Positions 1 to 8,535 of a DNA stretch of 64,000 nucleotides are shown piece by piece. The translations under genes and the position numbers were made by a program. Position 1 is the first letter of the stretch, and every line of letters starts with the position of its first letter. The notes below the pieces were generated by a model. That model had not been told where the DNA came from. It saw nothing but the letters and a program-made list of their open reading frames with translations, and did not search any database. Origin of the DNA: Roseomonas sp. (lineage in GTDB: Bacteria; Pseudomonadota; Alphaproteobacteria; Acetobacterales; Acetobacteraceae); NCBI GenBank assembly GCA_031180725.1, contig JAPSLO010000001.1:558001-622000 (forward strand), in the 5' to 3' direction.

Positions 1-2
1 TT

Positions 3-3000
3 GCCGGGGTGACGCGCGAGGTGGAGCGGCAGATCGCCTCCACCCAGACCATGACGGCCGCCTACCAGCGCGGCGATGAGGCCGTGGCGCGGGCGACCGA
101 GCGTGAGCGGGCTATCGCCGAGGTGCGCAGGGCAGGGGTGCAGGGCGCCGAGGCTCAGGCCGTGGCGGTGGATGCCCTGGCCGAGAAGTACCGGCAGCTC
201 ACCGTGGTGGAGGTGGACCGGCAGAGCGCGGCCGGCGCGCGCGAAGCGGAACGGCAGATCGAGTTGCTGGAAGCCGAGGCTCGCCTGGCCGGCGCCACGG
301 CCGACGAGCGCGAGCGGGAGCTCGCGGCGCTGCGCGAGCGGCAGCGGATCCAGCGCGGCGGCGGCGACGTGAACAGCGGGGCCAGCCAGGCGGCGATGGA
401 CACGGCGCGCCGGCTCGCCTCGACCCGGCTGGAAACCCAGCGGATCACGAATAGCTGGCGCGAGCTGGAGCAGGTCGGCGTCCAGGCCTTCGAGCGGGTG
501 GGCTCGGCGATCACCGAGGCGCTGGCCACGGGCGAGCTGAAGGCGCTGCGCTTCGCCGACATCTGGCGCGCGGTGATGAGCGAGGCGGCCCAAGCCGTGC
601 TGAAGCTCGGCGTCATCAACCCGCTGCTCAACTCCGTCTTCGGCGGCACTCGGGGCAGTCTGTGGGATCTCTTCAGCGGTGCGTCGAGCGCCGCCAGTGC
701 TGGTGGCGGGGGAGTGGCCGGCCCGGCGGCTGCTGCTGCGGGCGGCGGGGGCGGTGGAGGCCTTTTCCTCGGCGCTGTGGGGTCTCAGCAGGCCGCTGCG
801 GCAGCGGGCGGTGGCGGCGGTCTGTTCGGCGGCCTGGGCAGCCTGTTTTCCATGGGGAGCGGGCTCAACAACCTGACCGGCGGCGGCCTGTTCAACAGCG
901 GCCTGTTCAGTGGGGTGGGCGGCTGGCTGGGCTCCACCATCCCGGGGACGGGGGTGGCGGCCATCGGGAACAGCACCGCCCTGTATGGCGAAGGCGTGGC
1001 GGCCTTCACCCAGGGCGGCGTTGCTGGTGCGAACGGCACGGCGGCAACGGCCGGCGCGACCTGGGGACAGGCGCTAGGCGGCATCGGTATCGGCTATATG
1101 GGCGGCTCCCTCATTGGCGGCATGATCGCCGGGGACAGCCCGGCGCGGCAGACCAATGCGCAGATCGGCGCCGGCGGCGGCGCGGTGGCGGGCGCGGTGA
1201 TCGGGTCCGTGTTCCCGGTGATTGGCACCATGGCGGGCGCCATCATCGGCGGCCTGATTGGCGGCGCGGGCGGCGGCCTGCTGGGGCCGGGCAAGGGCTT
1301 CAGCGGCGGCGACGTGCATGTGGGCACGGACAGCCGCGGCCTGCTGCGCATAGATGGCACGGCCGAAAAGAATTACGACATGCGGCCGGTAGTGGACGCC
1401 CTGGCGCAGCAGATCGAGCAAATCAACGCTCTCATGCAGCAAATGGGCGTCCGTATCTCCGGGGACAACAACTGGTTTGCCGCTGTCGGGGCCGGCGAGA
1501 GTGAACACCCGAAGGATCTGCGCGGCGCCCTGATGAAGTGGATGCGGGAACGCCAGTTCCAGGCGGATGACCCGCTGGTTAATCAGGCCATCTCCGGCAC
1601 GGATGACATTGACGATGCCCTGAAGCGCGCACAGTGGGTGAAGGAAGTCTACCAGCCCATGGTGAACGCCGCGGACGGGGCCGCTTCCTTCCGCCGCAGC
1701 CTGGATGAGATCAACAAGCAATTCGCGGACGCTTCCGCCAAGGCGCAGCAGTATGGCTTGGACGTGTCCGTGGTGACGGAGGCGCACCAGAAGGCCATCA
1801 ATGACGCCCTGTATGCGCGCCAGCGGGCGGCGGAGGACACCCGCGCCGGGTTCCGGCAGCGTGAGTTGTCGGCCGGCGGCACTGCCATTCAGCAAGCCGG
1901 GTTCCAGCGCCAGCAGATGAACCGTGCCCATGAGCGGGAGCGGGCGGATTTCCAGTCGCGGATGGAGGCGCAGGGTTTCGAGCCGGAGTGGATCGAGACG
2001 CAGCGCGCCGCCATGGAGGCGGCGATCGCAGCCGAAATCGCGGCGATGGAGCGGCAGTACGCCGCTGCCGTGGAGCAGACCCGCCGGACCGTGCAGGACA
2101 CCCTGATGGGCTTCCAGGCGCGCGTTGCGCAGGCATCCGGCAATCAGGCCGCACTCCTGAGGCAGCAGCAGCGCGCCCAAGAAGTCTCGGCGGAGCGGCA
2201 GCGCACGGATCTGGAGGAATTCATCCGCGCGATGGGGGTGGGCGCGGAGCGCGCCGCCACCCTGCGCGCCGAGCTTGAACGCGCGATCCAGGCGGAAGGG
2301 CAATCCATGCAGCGCGCATGGGAGGATCTCTTGCGCGCCCAGACCGACGCCATTGCCGGCATGAACGTGCGGCTACTGCGCGCCCGCGGCGGTGCCTCCG
2401 GCAGTGCCGCGGATGCGCGCACCGCCGACCTTGCCGCGTTCGACGCGCAGGCCTCGGCCGAGCTGGCCCAGACCATCCGCACGCTGCAAACCCTGGGCGT
2501 TTCCGCGGATCAGGTGGCGGCGCAGGTCGCGCGGCTGACCGAAGCGCATACCCTGGAGCGTGAAGCGATTGAGCGGGCCTATGTGGCCCGGCGCCAGGCG
2601 ATCGCGCTGGGGCTGGAGGACCGCCTCTTCGCCGCCACCACCGACACCAATACCGAGGCCGGCGCGCTGGCAGCCCTGGAGCGGCAGCAGATCCGCGAGC
2701 GCCAGGCCGCGGTGAAGGAGGGGCTGACCGACCTGACGCAGCTCGAAGCGGTGCATGCCGCCGAGAGGGCCAAGGTGCTGGAGCAGTTCGCCAAGCAGAC
2801 CGAGCAGGCCGTGCGCGGCCTGGGCGGCAGCATCCGCTCTTATCTGGACGCCTTGGAGAATGGGTCGGCCGGCGGGCTTGGCTCGCCGCAGAGCAACCTG
2901 GCCGCGGCGCAGGAGCAGTTCGCACGCGACCTGACCCTGGCGCGGGGCGGCGATCAGGAGGCCCTGGGCCGGATCACCGGCACGGCCGACGCGCTGCTGG

Positions 3001-6000
3001 GTGCGGGGCGGGCGATGTACGGCAGCTCGCCGCAGTTCCAGGCGCTCTTGGAGATGGTGAAATCCAGCCTGGGCAACCTGCCGGCCGTGAAGAGCTACGA
3101 CCAGCTCATCTACGAGGAGCTGGTGAAGCTGGGCGGGGCTATCAGCGTCGAGGTGCTGGTCGACTTGGCCCGCAAGCTGGAGCTGGCCATCGAGGGCGAC
3201 GCCACGCTCACCGAAGATCAGAAGGCGATCATCGCGACCCATACCGGCGAGGCGATCCGCACACTGAAGCTGATCGTGACGGGGGCGGCCGGCCTTACGC
3301 CGGCCCAGAAGCAGATCGCCGAGGCGTTCACCGGCTCCGCGGTGCGCACCCTGGCGCTGATCGTGGAAGGTGCGACCGGCCTGACCCCGGAGCAGCGGGA
3401 GATCGCCGCGGCGACGACGGCGCGGAATGCCCGCACGCTGCACCTGCTGGTGGAGGGGCAGACACGCGGGCTCACCGACGCGCAGCGCGAGCTGGCTATG
3501 ATGGCCACGGCCAGCGCGCAGCGCGCCCTGGAGCTGGTGGTGAGTGGGGCTACCAACGGCCTGACCGCTGCCCAGCGGGAGATCGCCTTCGCGGCCTCGA
3601 CCGAGGCGAGCCGCTTGCTGCGGCTGCTGGTCACCGGCCAGGTGAACGGGCTGAGCCAGCCACAGCGAGAAATGGCGCTCATGTCCACGGGGCGGGCGAG
3701 CCGCACGCTGGAGCTGGTGGTCAGTGGGCAGACCAACGGGCTGAGCGCGGCGCAGCGCGAGCTCGTGCTCGTGGCGACGAAGGAGAACATCCACACGCTC
3801 CGGCTGCTGGTCAGCGGCGCGGCCGGCCTCACCGATGCCCAGCGCGAGATCCTGCTGGTCGCCGCGGATACGGTGACCCGGGCCCTGGAGCTCGCCGTGA
3901 ATGGCGAGGGGCTGACCCGGCAGCAGCGGGAGCTGCTGGCCATCGAGGGGGCCAACATCTCGCGCGTCCTCGACTTCCTCGTGACCGGCGCGCCGGGCCT
4001 CACCGAGGCCCAGAAGGAGATGGTGAGCGTCGTCGCCAAGACGGCGGCCCGCGCCATCACCTTCTCGGTGACTGGCGCGCCGGGCCTCACACCGGCGCAT
4101 CGCGAGATGCTGGCCGTCGAGGGCGCGGCGCTCTCGCGGACCCTCTCCATCCTCGTGAACGGATCGGCCGGGCTGAGCGCGGCCCAACGCGAGATCCTCG
4201 CGATCACCTCGGGCGCGGTGGCACACACGCTGGAGATCATCGTCGGCGGCGATGGAGCCTTCACTGAGGGCGAGCGGGAAATCCTGCGGCAGAAGGGCGG
4301 CAAGCTCACCCATGCCCTGACACTTGCGATCAGCGGCGCGACCGGCCTCACCGACCGCCAGAAGGAGATCCTGGGCGTGGTGCCGAGTGAGGTGGAGCGC
4401 ATCCTCCACTTCCTGGTGCAGGGGGTGGATGGGCTCACCGACGCCCAGGAGGAGATGCTGGCGGTAGCTACGGCCAGCGTGTCGCACACGCTCACCCTGG
4501 CGGTGACCGGGGCGGCGGCACTGAGCCCAGATCAGCGGGAGATCGTGACCACCACGGGCGGGAACATCACCCGCACCCTGCGGCTTCTGGTGGACGGGGC
4601 GAAGAAGCTCACCGCGGAACAGCGGGAGATCGCCGCGGTCGCCACCGCCACGGCGACGCGCACCCTCTCCCTGCTCGTGAGCGGCGCCACGGCCGGCCTG
4701 ACCGAGTCGCAGAAGCAGATTGCGCTGGCTCGCACCGATCGGGTGACGCGCACGCTGCGCCTGCTCGTCGATGGCCAGGACAAGGGCCTCACCGCCGCCC
4801 AGAAGCAGATTGCACTCGCAGTTACCGACGATGCGACCCGCACCCTGGAGCTCGTGGTGAGCGGCCAGACCGCCGGCCTCACCTCGAACCAGCGCGACAT
4901 CGCGCTCGCGGTCACAGGCGAGGCGACGCGCAGCCTGGAGCTGCTGGTCACAGGGCAGACCCAGGGGCTCACCGAGGCGCAGAAGCAGATCGCGCTCTCC
5001 AGCACCCAGACCTTCCAGCGCACCATGCGGCTGGCCGTTTCGCGGGCGGATATGAGCCAGGCCGAGAAGGATCTGCTGCTGAACGTCGCCAAGCCCTACA
5101 GCCGTGCGCTGGCCCTGGCCGTGGGGCTCACCGGCGGCGACCCCTCACTGCGCCAGGCGATCATGTCCGACGCGGGCGAGATTGCCCGCACGCTGAAGCT
5201 CGCCGCCGAAGGCGGTCAGCTCACCGAGGATCAGCGCCGGATCATCGCCGAGAAGGGCGACAAGGTATCCAAGCAGCTCAAGCTGCTGGCCAGCGCGCCG
5301 GGCCTCACCGACGCTGAGCGCGCCGCGCTGCTCGCCGTCGATGGCGAGATCAAGAACCTGAAGATCAATCAGGATGTGGAAACCAACGAGACGGTGCAGA
5401 TCAGCCGCAGCATCGACGACAAGCTGAGCAGCATCCTGAACGCCATCAACACCGCCATCATGTCGCTGATCGCGGTGAGCCAGTCGGGCTTTGCCTCGGT
5501 GGCTCAGAGCGTGGCGCAGGGCAAATACGTGAGCCCCGGCTCGGCGCTTCAGCAGTCGAACATCCTGCCTGGTGGGGCGCTGGACGCGGAGAGCTACGTC
5601 AAGATGCTCTACCGCACCCTGCTACGCCGAGATATCGACCCGAGCGGATATGCCACTTATGTCGGTGGATTGCAGTCGGGGCAGCTTACCCGCGCCCAGG
5701 TTCTCGACTTCCTCCTGCGGAGCCCGGAGCTCTGGAATAAGGGCTACCCTGCCCAGCATTTCCAAGAGGGCGGCTGGGTCGCCAACGGCGTCTGGAACCG
5801 CGACAGCGTTGTGGCCCGGCTTGCCGGTGGCGGCATGGTCGAGCTGGCCGGCGGCGAGCACGTAACCAACGCGGTGCAGGCGGCGCGCTTCGCGCCGGAG
5901 CTGAACGCAATCAACGCCGGCACGTACCAGCGCGCCATGGCTGGGAACGACAACAGCGCCCTTATCCGCGAGATCCGAGCCCTGACCCGGGCCCAGGCGG

Positions 6001-6164
6001 CGCTTGCCCGCGAGGTCGCCGCCCTCCGTGCCGAGGCAAAGCGTGCCGCCGACGCGGGCGAGCGCACCGCCGATGCGGCTGAGGACACCGCTGCGTCGAA
6101 CAAGGCCATGGCGCGCGACAGCGGCGCCGTGGTGGCGACGCGGCGCCGCCGGAGGGCCGCGTGA
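3..6164 (+). CDS. Phage tail tape-measure protein, 5' end outside the window
   Basis: This is the length-determining protein inside a long phage tail. The frame is open to the left edge, so the N-terminus is missing; the first in-frame start seen is GTG at 9. More than 2050 residues are visible. Counted from that GTG, the order is: a charged helical region (1-150), a segment resembling the lambda-H type region with FADIWRAVMSEAAQ (about 180-210), a Gly/Ala-rich hydrophobic stretch (about 220-430), long Arg/Glu/Gln-rich helices (about 550-950), about 25 tandem 28-31 residue repeats (1067-1790), a DUF4214-like segment (about 1862-1912) and a Gly-rich tail with GGEHVTNAVQAARFAPELN, typical of tape-measure C-termini. 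It overlaps the next tail gene by one base. The function is firm from size, composition and context. The repeat number is unusual. Confidence 0.9.
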   Translation, partial: AGVTREVERQIASTQTMTAAYQRGDEAVARATERERAIAEVRRAGVQGAEAQAVAVDALAEKYRQLTVVEVDRQSAAGAREAERQIELLEAEARLAGATADERERELAALRERQRIQRGGGDVNSGASQAAMDTARRLASTRLETQRITNSWRELEQVGVQAFERVGSAITEALATGELKALRFADIWRAVMSEAAQAVLKLGVINPLLNSVFGGTRGSLWDLFSGASSAASAGGGGVAGPAAAAAGGGGGGGLFLGAVGSQQAAAAAGGGGGLFGGLGSLFSMGSGLNNLTGGGLFNSGLFSGVGGWLGSTIPGTGVAAIGNSTALYGEGVAAFTQGGVAGANGTAATAGATWGQALGGIGIGYMGGSLIGGMIAGDSPARQTNAQIGAGGGAVAGAVIGSVFPVIGTMAGAIIGGLIGGAGGGLLGPGKGFSGGDVHVGTDSRGLLRIDGTAEKNYDMRPVVDALAQQIEQINALMQQMGVRISGDNNWFAAVGAGESEHPKDLRGALMKWMRERQFQADDPLVNQAISGTDDIDDALKRAQWVKEVYQPMVNAADGAASFRRSLDEINKQFADASAKAQQYGLDVSVVTEAHQKAINDALYARQRAAEDTRAGFRQRELSAGGTAIQQAGFQRQQMNRAHERERADFQSRMEAQGFEPEWIETQRAAMEAAIAAEIAAMERQYAAAVEQTRRTVQDTLMGFQARVAQASGNQAALLRQQQRAQEVSAERQRTDLEEFIRAMGVGAERAATLRAELERAIQAEGQSMQRAWEDLLRAQTDAIAGMNVRLLRARGGASGSAADARTADLAAFDAQASAELAQTIRTLQTLGVSADQVAAQVARLTEAHTLEREAIERAYVARRQAIALGLEDRLFAATTDTNTEAGALAALERQQIRERQAAVKEGLTDLTQLEAVHAAERAKVLEQFAKQTEQAVRGLGGSIRSYLDALENGSAGGLGSPQSNLAAAQEQFARDLTLARGGDQEALGRITGTADALLGAGRAMYGSSPQFQALLEMVKSSLGNLPAVKSYDQLIYEELVKLGGAISVEVLVDLARKLELAIEGDATLTEDQKAIIATHTGEAIRTLKLIVTGAAGLTPAQKQIAEAFTGSAVRTLALIVEGATGLTPEQREIAAATTARNARTLHLLVEGQTRGLTDAQRELAMMATASAQRALELVVSGATNGLTAAQREIAFAASTEASRLLRLLVTGQVNGLSQPQREMALMSTGRASRTLELVVSGQTNGLSAAQRELVLVATKENIHTLRLLVSGAAGLTDAQREILLVAADTVTRALELAVNGEGLTRQQRELLAIEGANISRVLDFLVTGAPGLTEAQKEMVSVVAKTAARAITFSVTGAPGLTPAHREMLAVEGAALSRTLSILVNGSAGLSAAQREILAITSGAVAHTLEIIVGGDGAFTEGEREILRQKGGKLTHALTLAISGATGLTDRQKEILGVVPSEVERILHFLVQGVDGLTDAQEEMLAVATASVSHTLTLAVTGAAALSPDQREIVTTTGGNITRTLRLLVDGAKKLTAEQREIAAVATATATRTLSLLVSGATAGLTESQKQIALARTDRVTRTLRLLVDGQDKGLTAAQKQIALAVTDDATRTLELVVSGQTAGLTSNQRDIALAVTGEATRSLELLVTGQTQGLTEAQKQIALSSTQTFQRTMRLAVSRADMSQAEKDLLLNVAKPYSRALALAVGLTGGDPSLRQAIMSDAGEIARTLKLAAEGGQLTEDQRRIIAEKGDKVSKQLKLLASAPGLTDAERAALLAVDGEIKNLKINQDVETNETVQISRSIDDKLSSILNAINTAIMSLIAVSQSGFASVAQSVAQGKYVSPGSALQQSNILPGGALDAESYVKMLYRTLLRRDIDPSGYATYVGGLQSGQLTRAQVLDFLLRSPELWNKGYPAQHFQEGGWVANGVWNRDSVVARLAGGGMVELAGGEHVTNAVQAARFAPELNAINAGTYQRAMAGNDNSALIREIRALTRAQAALAREVAALRAEAKRAADAGERTADAAEDTAASNKAMARDSGAVVATRRRRRAA
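3207..5384 (+). repeat. About 25 tandem repeats inside the tape-measure gene
   Basis: The translated repeat has the pattern GLTxxQrEIaxxxTxxatRTLxLlVsGat, 28-31 residues (84-93 bases). Copies begin at LTEDQ (residue 1067) and run without a break to about residue 1790. Early and middle copies are well kept; the last four (starting MSQAEKD, LRQAIMS, LTEDQRR, LTDAERA) are degenerate. Each unit has an amphipathic helix start (QREIA) and a strand-like TLxLLV, followed by a Gly turn. Copies differ at many positions, so this is an old array, not a recent expansion. Confidence 0.9.
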
Positions 6165-7669
6165 TGCCCTGGTTGCTGCTGGCCCGGCCCTACGACGAAG
6201 CGATCGGCGCGACCCGCTCGCTCTATTTCTCCGATCTGGGCTTCGTGACCGAGCCCAGCGATACGCCGGCGAACACGTACTGGGAGCGCCGCATCGAGGT
6301 TCCGCTGGTCGTGCGGCAAGCCCTCTTCGAGGGGTCCGCGGTGGGCGGGCGCAGCGAGATCGGGTTCGGCACCATCGTGCTCGCCAATGGTGACGGCAAG
6401 CTCGATCCGCTCGGCGACTACGATTGGGATGGCCGCCTCATCGAGGTGCGCTACTCGGCGAAGAAGCGTCCCGTTCTGGCCGATTTCGAGGTGATCTTCT
6501 CCGGCACGGCCGAGCGCGCCCTGGTCGGGGATGAGGTCGAGATCGAGATCCGCGACCTTCAGGTGCTTCTCGATGAGCCGGTCCAGCCCAACCGCTTCGC
6601 GGGAACGGGCGGCGCCGAGGGGCCGGCCGAATACAAGGACCGGCGGAAGCCGCTCCTGCTGGCGACGCGCCGGCAGTTCGTGCCCCTGCTGCTCGACGAC
6701 GCCAATCTCGTGTGGTGCTACCACGACGGCCCGGTGGGCGGGCCGCTCGTGGTGCTCGATGGCGGCGTGCCGCTTCCCTTCCATGCTGACTATTCCGACT
6801 ACGCCTCGCTCATCGCTGCCACGATCCCGTTCGGCTACTATGCGACCTGCAACGCGCTAGGCCTGATCCGGCTTGGCGCGCGCCCGAGCCAGGTGCTCAC
6901 CATCGACGCCGAGGGCGCCAAGCCGGCCGGGAGCGTTCTCAAGACATTCGCCGACATTGCGGAGTTCGCGATCACGCGCGCCACCTCGCTCACCTCCGCA
7001 GATTTTGCGGCGGGCACCGTAGCGGCGCTGAACGCCATCGCCCCGCAGACCCTCGGCGCCTGGCTGGACGGCTCGCAGGACACCACGATCCGCGAGCTGC
7101 TCGACAACCTCGCCGAGAGCATCGGTGCCTACTACGGCTTCGATGATAGCCGGAAGATCGTGCTGGGCCGGCTCGACGCACCGGCCGCCACGCCGGACTT
7201 CATCTTCACTGAGCGCGACATCTTCACCCTGGAGCCGCTGCGCGGTGAGCGCCGGCTGAAGGCGCAGACCGTTGGGTGGGGGCAGCGGTTGCGGCCGCTC
7301 GAAGAGCTGGAAATCTTCGGTGACGTGACCGGCACGGCGCGGACCGCGCTGATGGAAGCGTGGCGGCAGGAAACCTATACCGACGCGGCCGTGGCGGCAG
7401 CCTCGCTGCTGGCCCGCGAGGAGCGCCTGGACAGCGCCTTCGATAGTGCTCCGGATGCGCAGGCCGAGGCGCAGCGCCTCGTGGGGCTGTACGGGCCGCG
7501 GCGGCTGCCTCTGCGCGCCGAGGTGCCGCTGGTGCCGGGGGTGCGGCCCGGCATGACTGTGAAGCTGATCGACAGCCGGTATGGCCTGGCAAGCGGCAAA
7601 GCGTTCCGCGTGCTGCGCCTGGAGCGGGACGCCGGGCGCGAGCGCCTCATGCTGGAGGTGTGGGGCTGA
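6164..7669 (+). CDS. Phage tail protein, probable baseplate or hub component
   Basis: A 501-residue protein whose ATG overlaps the tape-measure stop codon (TGATG), with GGAGGG 7 bases upstream; an in-frame GTG lies one codon earlier. It has no signal peptide or membrane segment and is rich in beta-type sequence. Position directly after the tape measure and before the tip proteins is where siphovirus distal-tail and hub genes sit. I do not recognise a named family, so the role is inferred from gene order. The C-terminal part, with VPLVPGVRPGMTVKLI followed by FRVLRLERD, resembles the way hub proteins end. Confidence 0.7.
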   Translation: MPWLLLARPYDEAIGATRSLYFSDLGFVTEPSDTPANTYWERRIEVPLVVRQALFEGSAVGGRSEIGFGTIVLANGDGKLDPLGDYDWDGRLIEVRYSAKKRPVLADFEVIFSGTAERALVGDEVEIEIRDLQVLLDEPVQPNRFAGTGGAEGPAEYKDRRKPLLLATRRQFVPLLLDDANLVWCYHDGPVGGPLVVLDGGVPLPFHADYSDYASLIAATIPFGYYATCNALGLIRLGARPSQVLTIDAEGAKPAGSVLKTFADIAEFAITRATSLTSADFAAGTVAALNAIAPQTLGAWLDGSQDTTIRELLDNLAESIGAYYGFDDSRKIVLGRLDAPAATPDFIFTERDIFTLEPLRGERRLKAQTVGWGQRLRPLEELEIFGDVTGTARTALMEAWRQETYTDAAVAAASLLAREERLDSAFDSAPDAQAEAQRLVGLYGPRRLPLRAEVPLVPGVRPGMTVKLIDSRYGLASGKAFRVLRLERDAGRERLMLEVWG

Positions 7670-8535
7670 TGAGCAACGTCGCGATCCTCTGGGACAAGCC
7701 GAGCGATGGTGCCACCTTCTCGGGGGGGTCCTGGGTTTCCGGGCTGCCACTGGACAACCTGAAATCGACGGACGTGCAGGAGGTGGCCCGCTCCACGAGC
7801 GCGAGCACGGCTCATACCCGGTTCCGCGTGGATCTGGGCACGACGCGCCCTTCCATGCTCTCCATGTTTGGGCTGCTGAACCACAACGGCACGACCAGCG
7901 CCAAGTGGCGCATCGTCGTCACCAATGATGCGAGCGATGCGGATCCCGCCCAGCGCCAACTCGACACGGGGCTGATGAAGCTTTGGGTGCCGACCGTGGT
8001 GTTCGGCTCCATGCCATGGGGCATGTTTCCGTGGGATGGCGTGGATCCTGCCGCATATCCCGGCGGCACGATCGCCTTCTACATCGCGGAGAAGCCGGTC
8101 TTCGGCCGCTACATCTGGGTCTACATCGAAGATGCGGCCAATCCGGCCGGTTACTTCCAGGCCGGCCGCTTCCTGGCCGGCCAGGCCTGGAGCCCGGAGA
8201 CGAATGTCAGCTACGGCGCGTCGATCCAATGGGTCGATCCGAGCGAGGTGAGCCGCACCCGCGGTGGCCGCCGCATCGTGGTGGAGCGGCCGCGCTATCG
8301 GATCTTCCGGCTTCGCTTCGAGACGCTCACCAAGGCGGAGGCCTTCGGGCAGGCGTTCGAGATCGACCGACAGCTCGGCGTCTCTGGCGACTTCCTGCTT
8401 GTGCTCGATCCCGAGGAAAGCGGCGAGGTGCGCTTTAGGCAGACCATCTACGCCGCGAAGGCAGAGAACGCGCCCATCGAGGCGACGTACTTTGAAAATT
8501 GGGAGTGGAGCTTGCTCGCCGAGGAGCTGATCTGA
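7669..8535 (+). CDS. Phage tail structural protein, family not recognised
   Basis: A 288-residue soluble protein. ATG at 7669 shares its A with the upstream TGA and has GGAGG at 7654-7658, so the GTG at 7660 is less likely. Aromatic-rich beta sequence (for example TVVFGSMPWGMFPWDG and RYIWVYIEDAANPAGYF) fits a virion structural role. It lies in a strictly collinear tail operon between the putative hub and the LamG protein. The exact role (minor tail, hub-associated) cannot be told from sequence alone. Confidence 0.65.
   Translation: MSNVAILWDKPSDGATFSGGSWVSGLPLDNLKSTDVQEVARSTSASTAHTRFRVDLGTTRPSMLSMFGLLNHNGTTSAKWRIVVTNDASDADPAQRQLDTGLMKLWVPTVVFGSMPWGMFPWDGVDPAAYPGGTIAFYIAEKPVFGRYIWVYIEDAANPAGYFQAGRFLAGQAWSPETNVSYGASIQWVDPSEVSRTRGGRRIVVERPRYRIFRLRFETLTKAEAFGQAFEIDRQLGVSGDFLLVLDPEESGEVRFRQTIYAAKAENAPIEATYFENWEWSLLAEELI

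Noticed and set aside
2373-4487. 704-residue minus-strand frame across the tape-measure repeats
   Set aside because: It mirrors the repeat array; no ribosome site or family match, and the plus-strand protein is clearly real.
3207-5384. Possible CRISPR array or DNA-level tandem repeat
   Set aside because: The periodicity is at protein level with diverged codons; no identical repeats or spacers.
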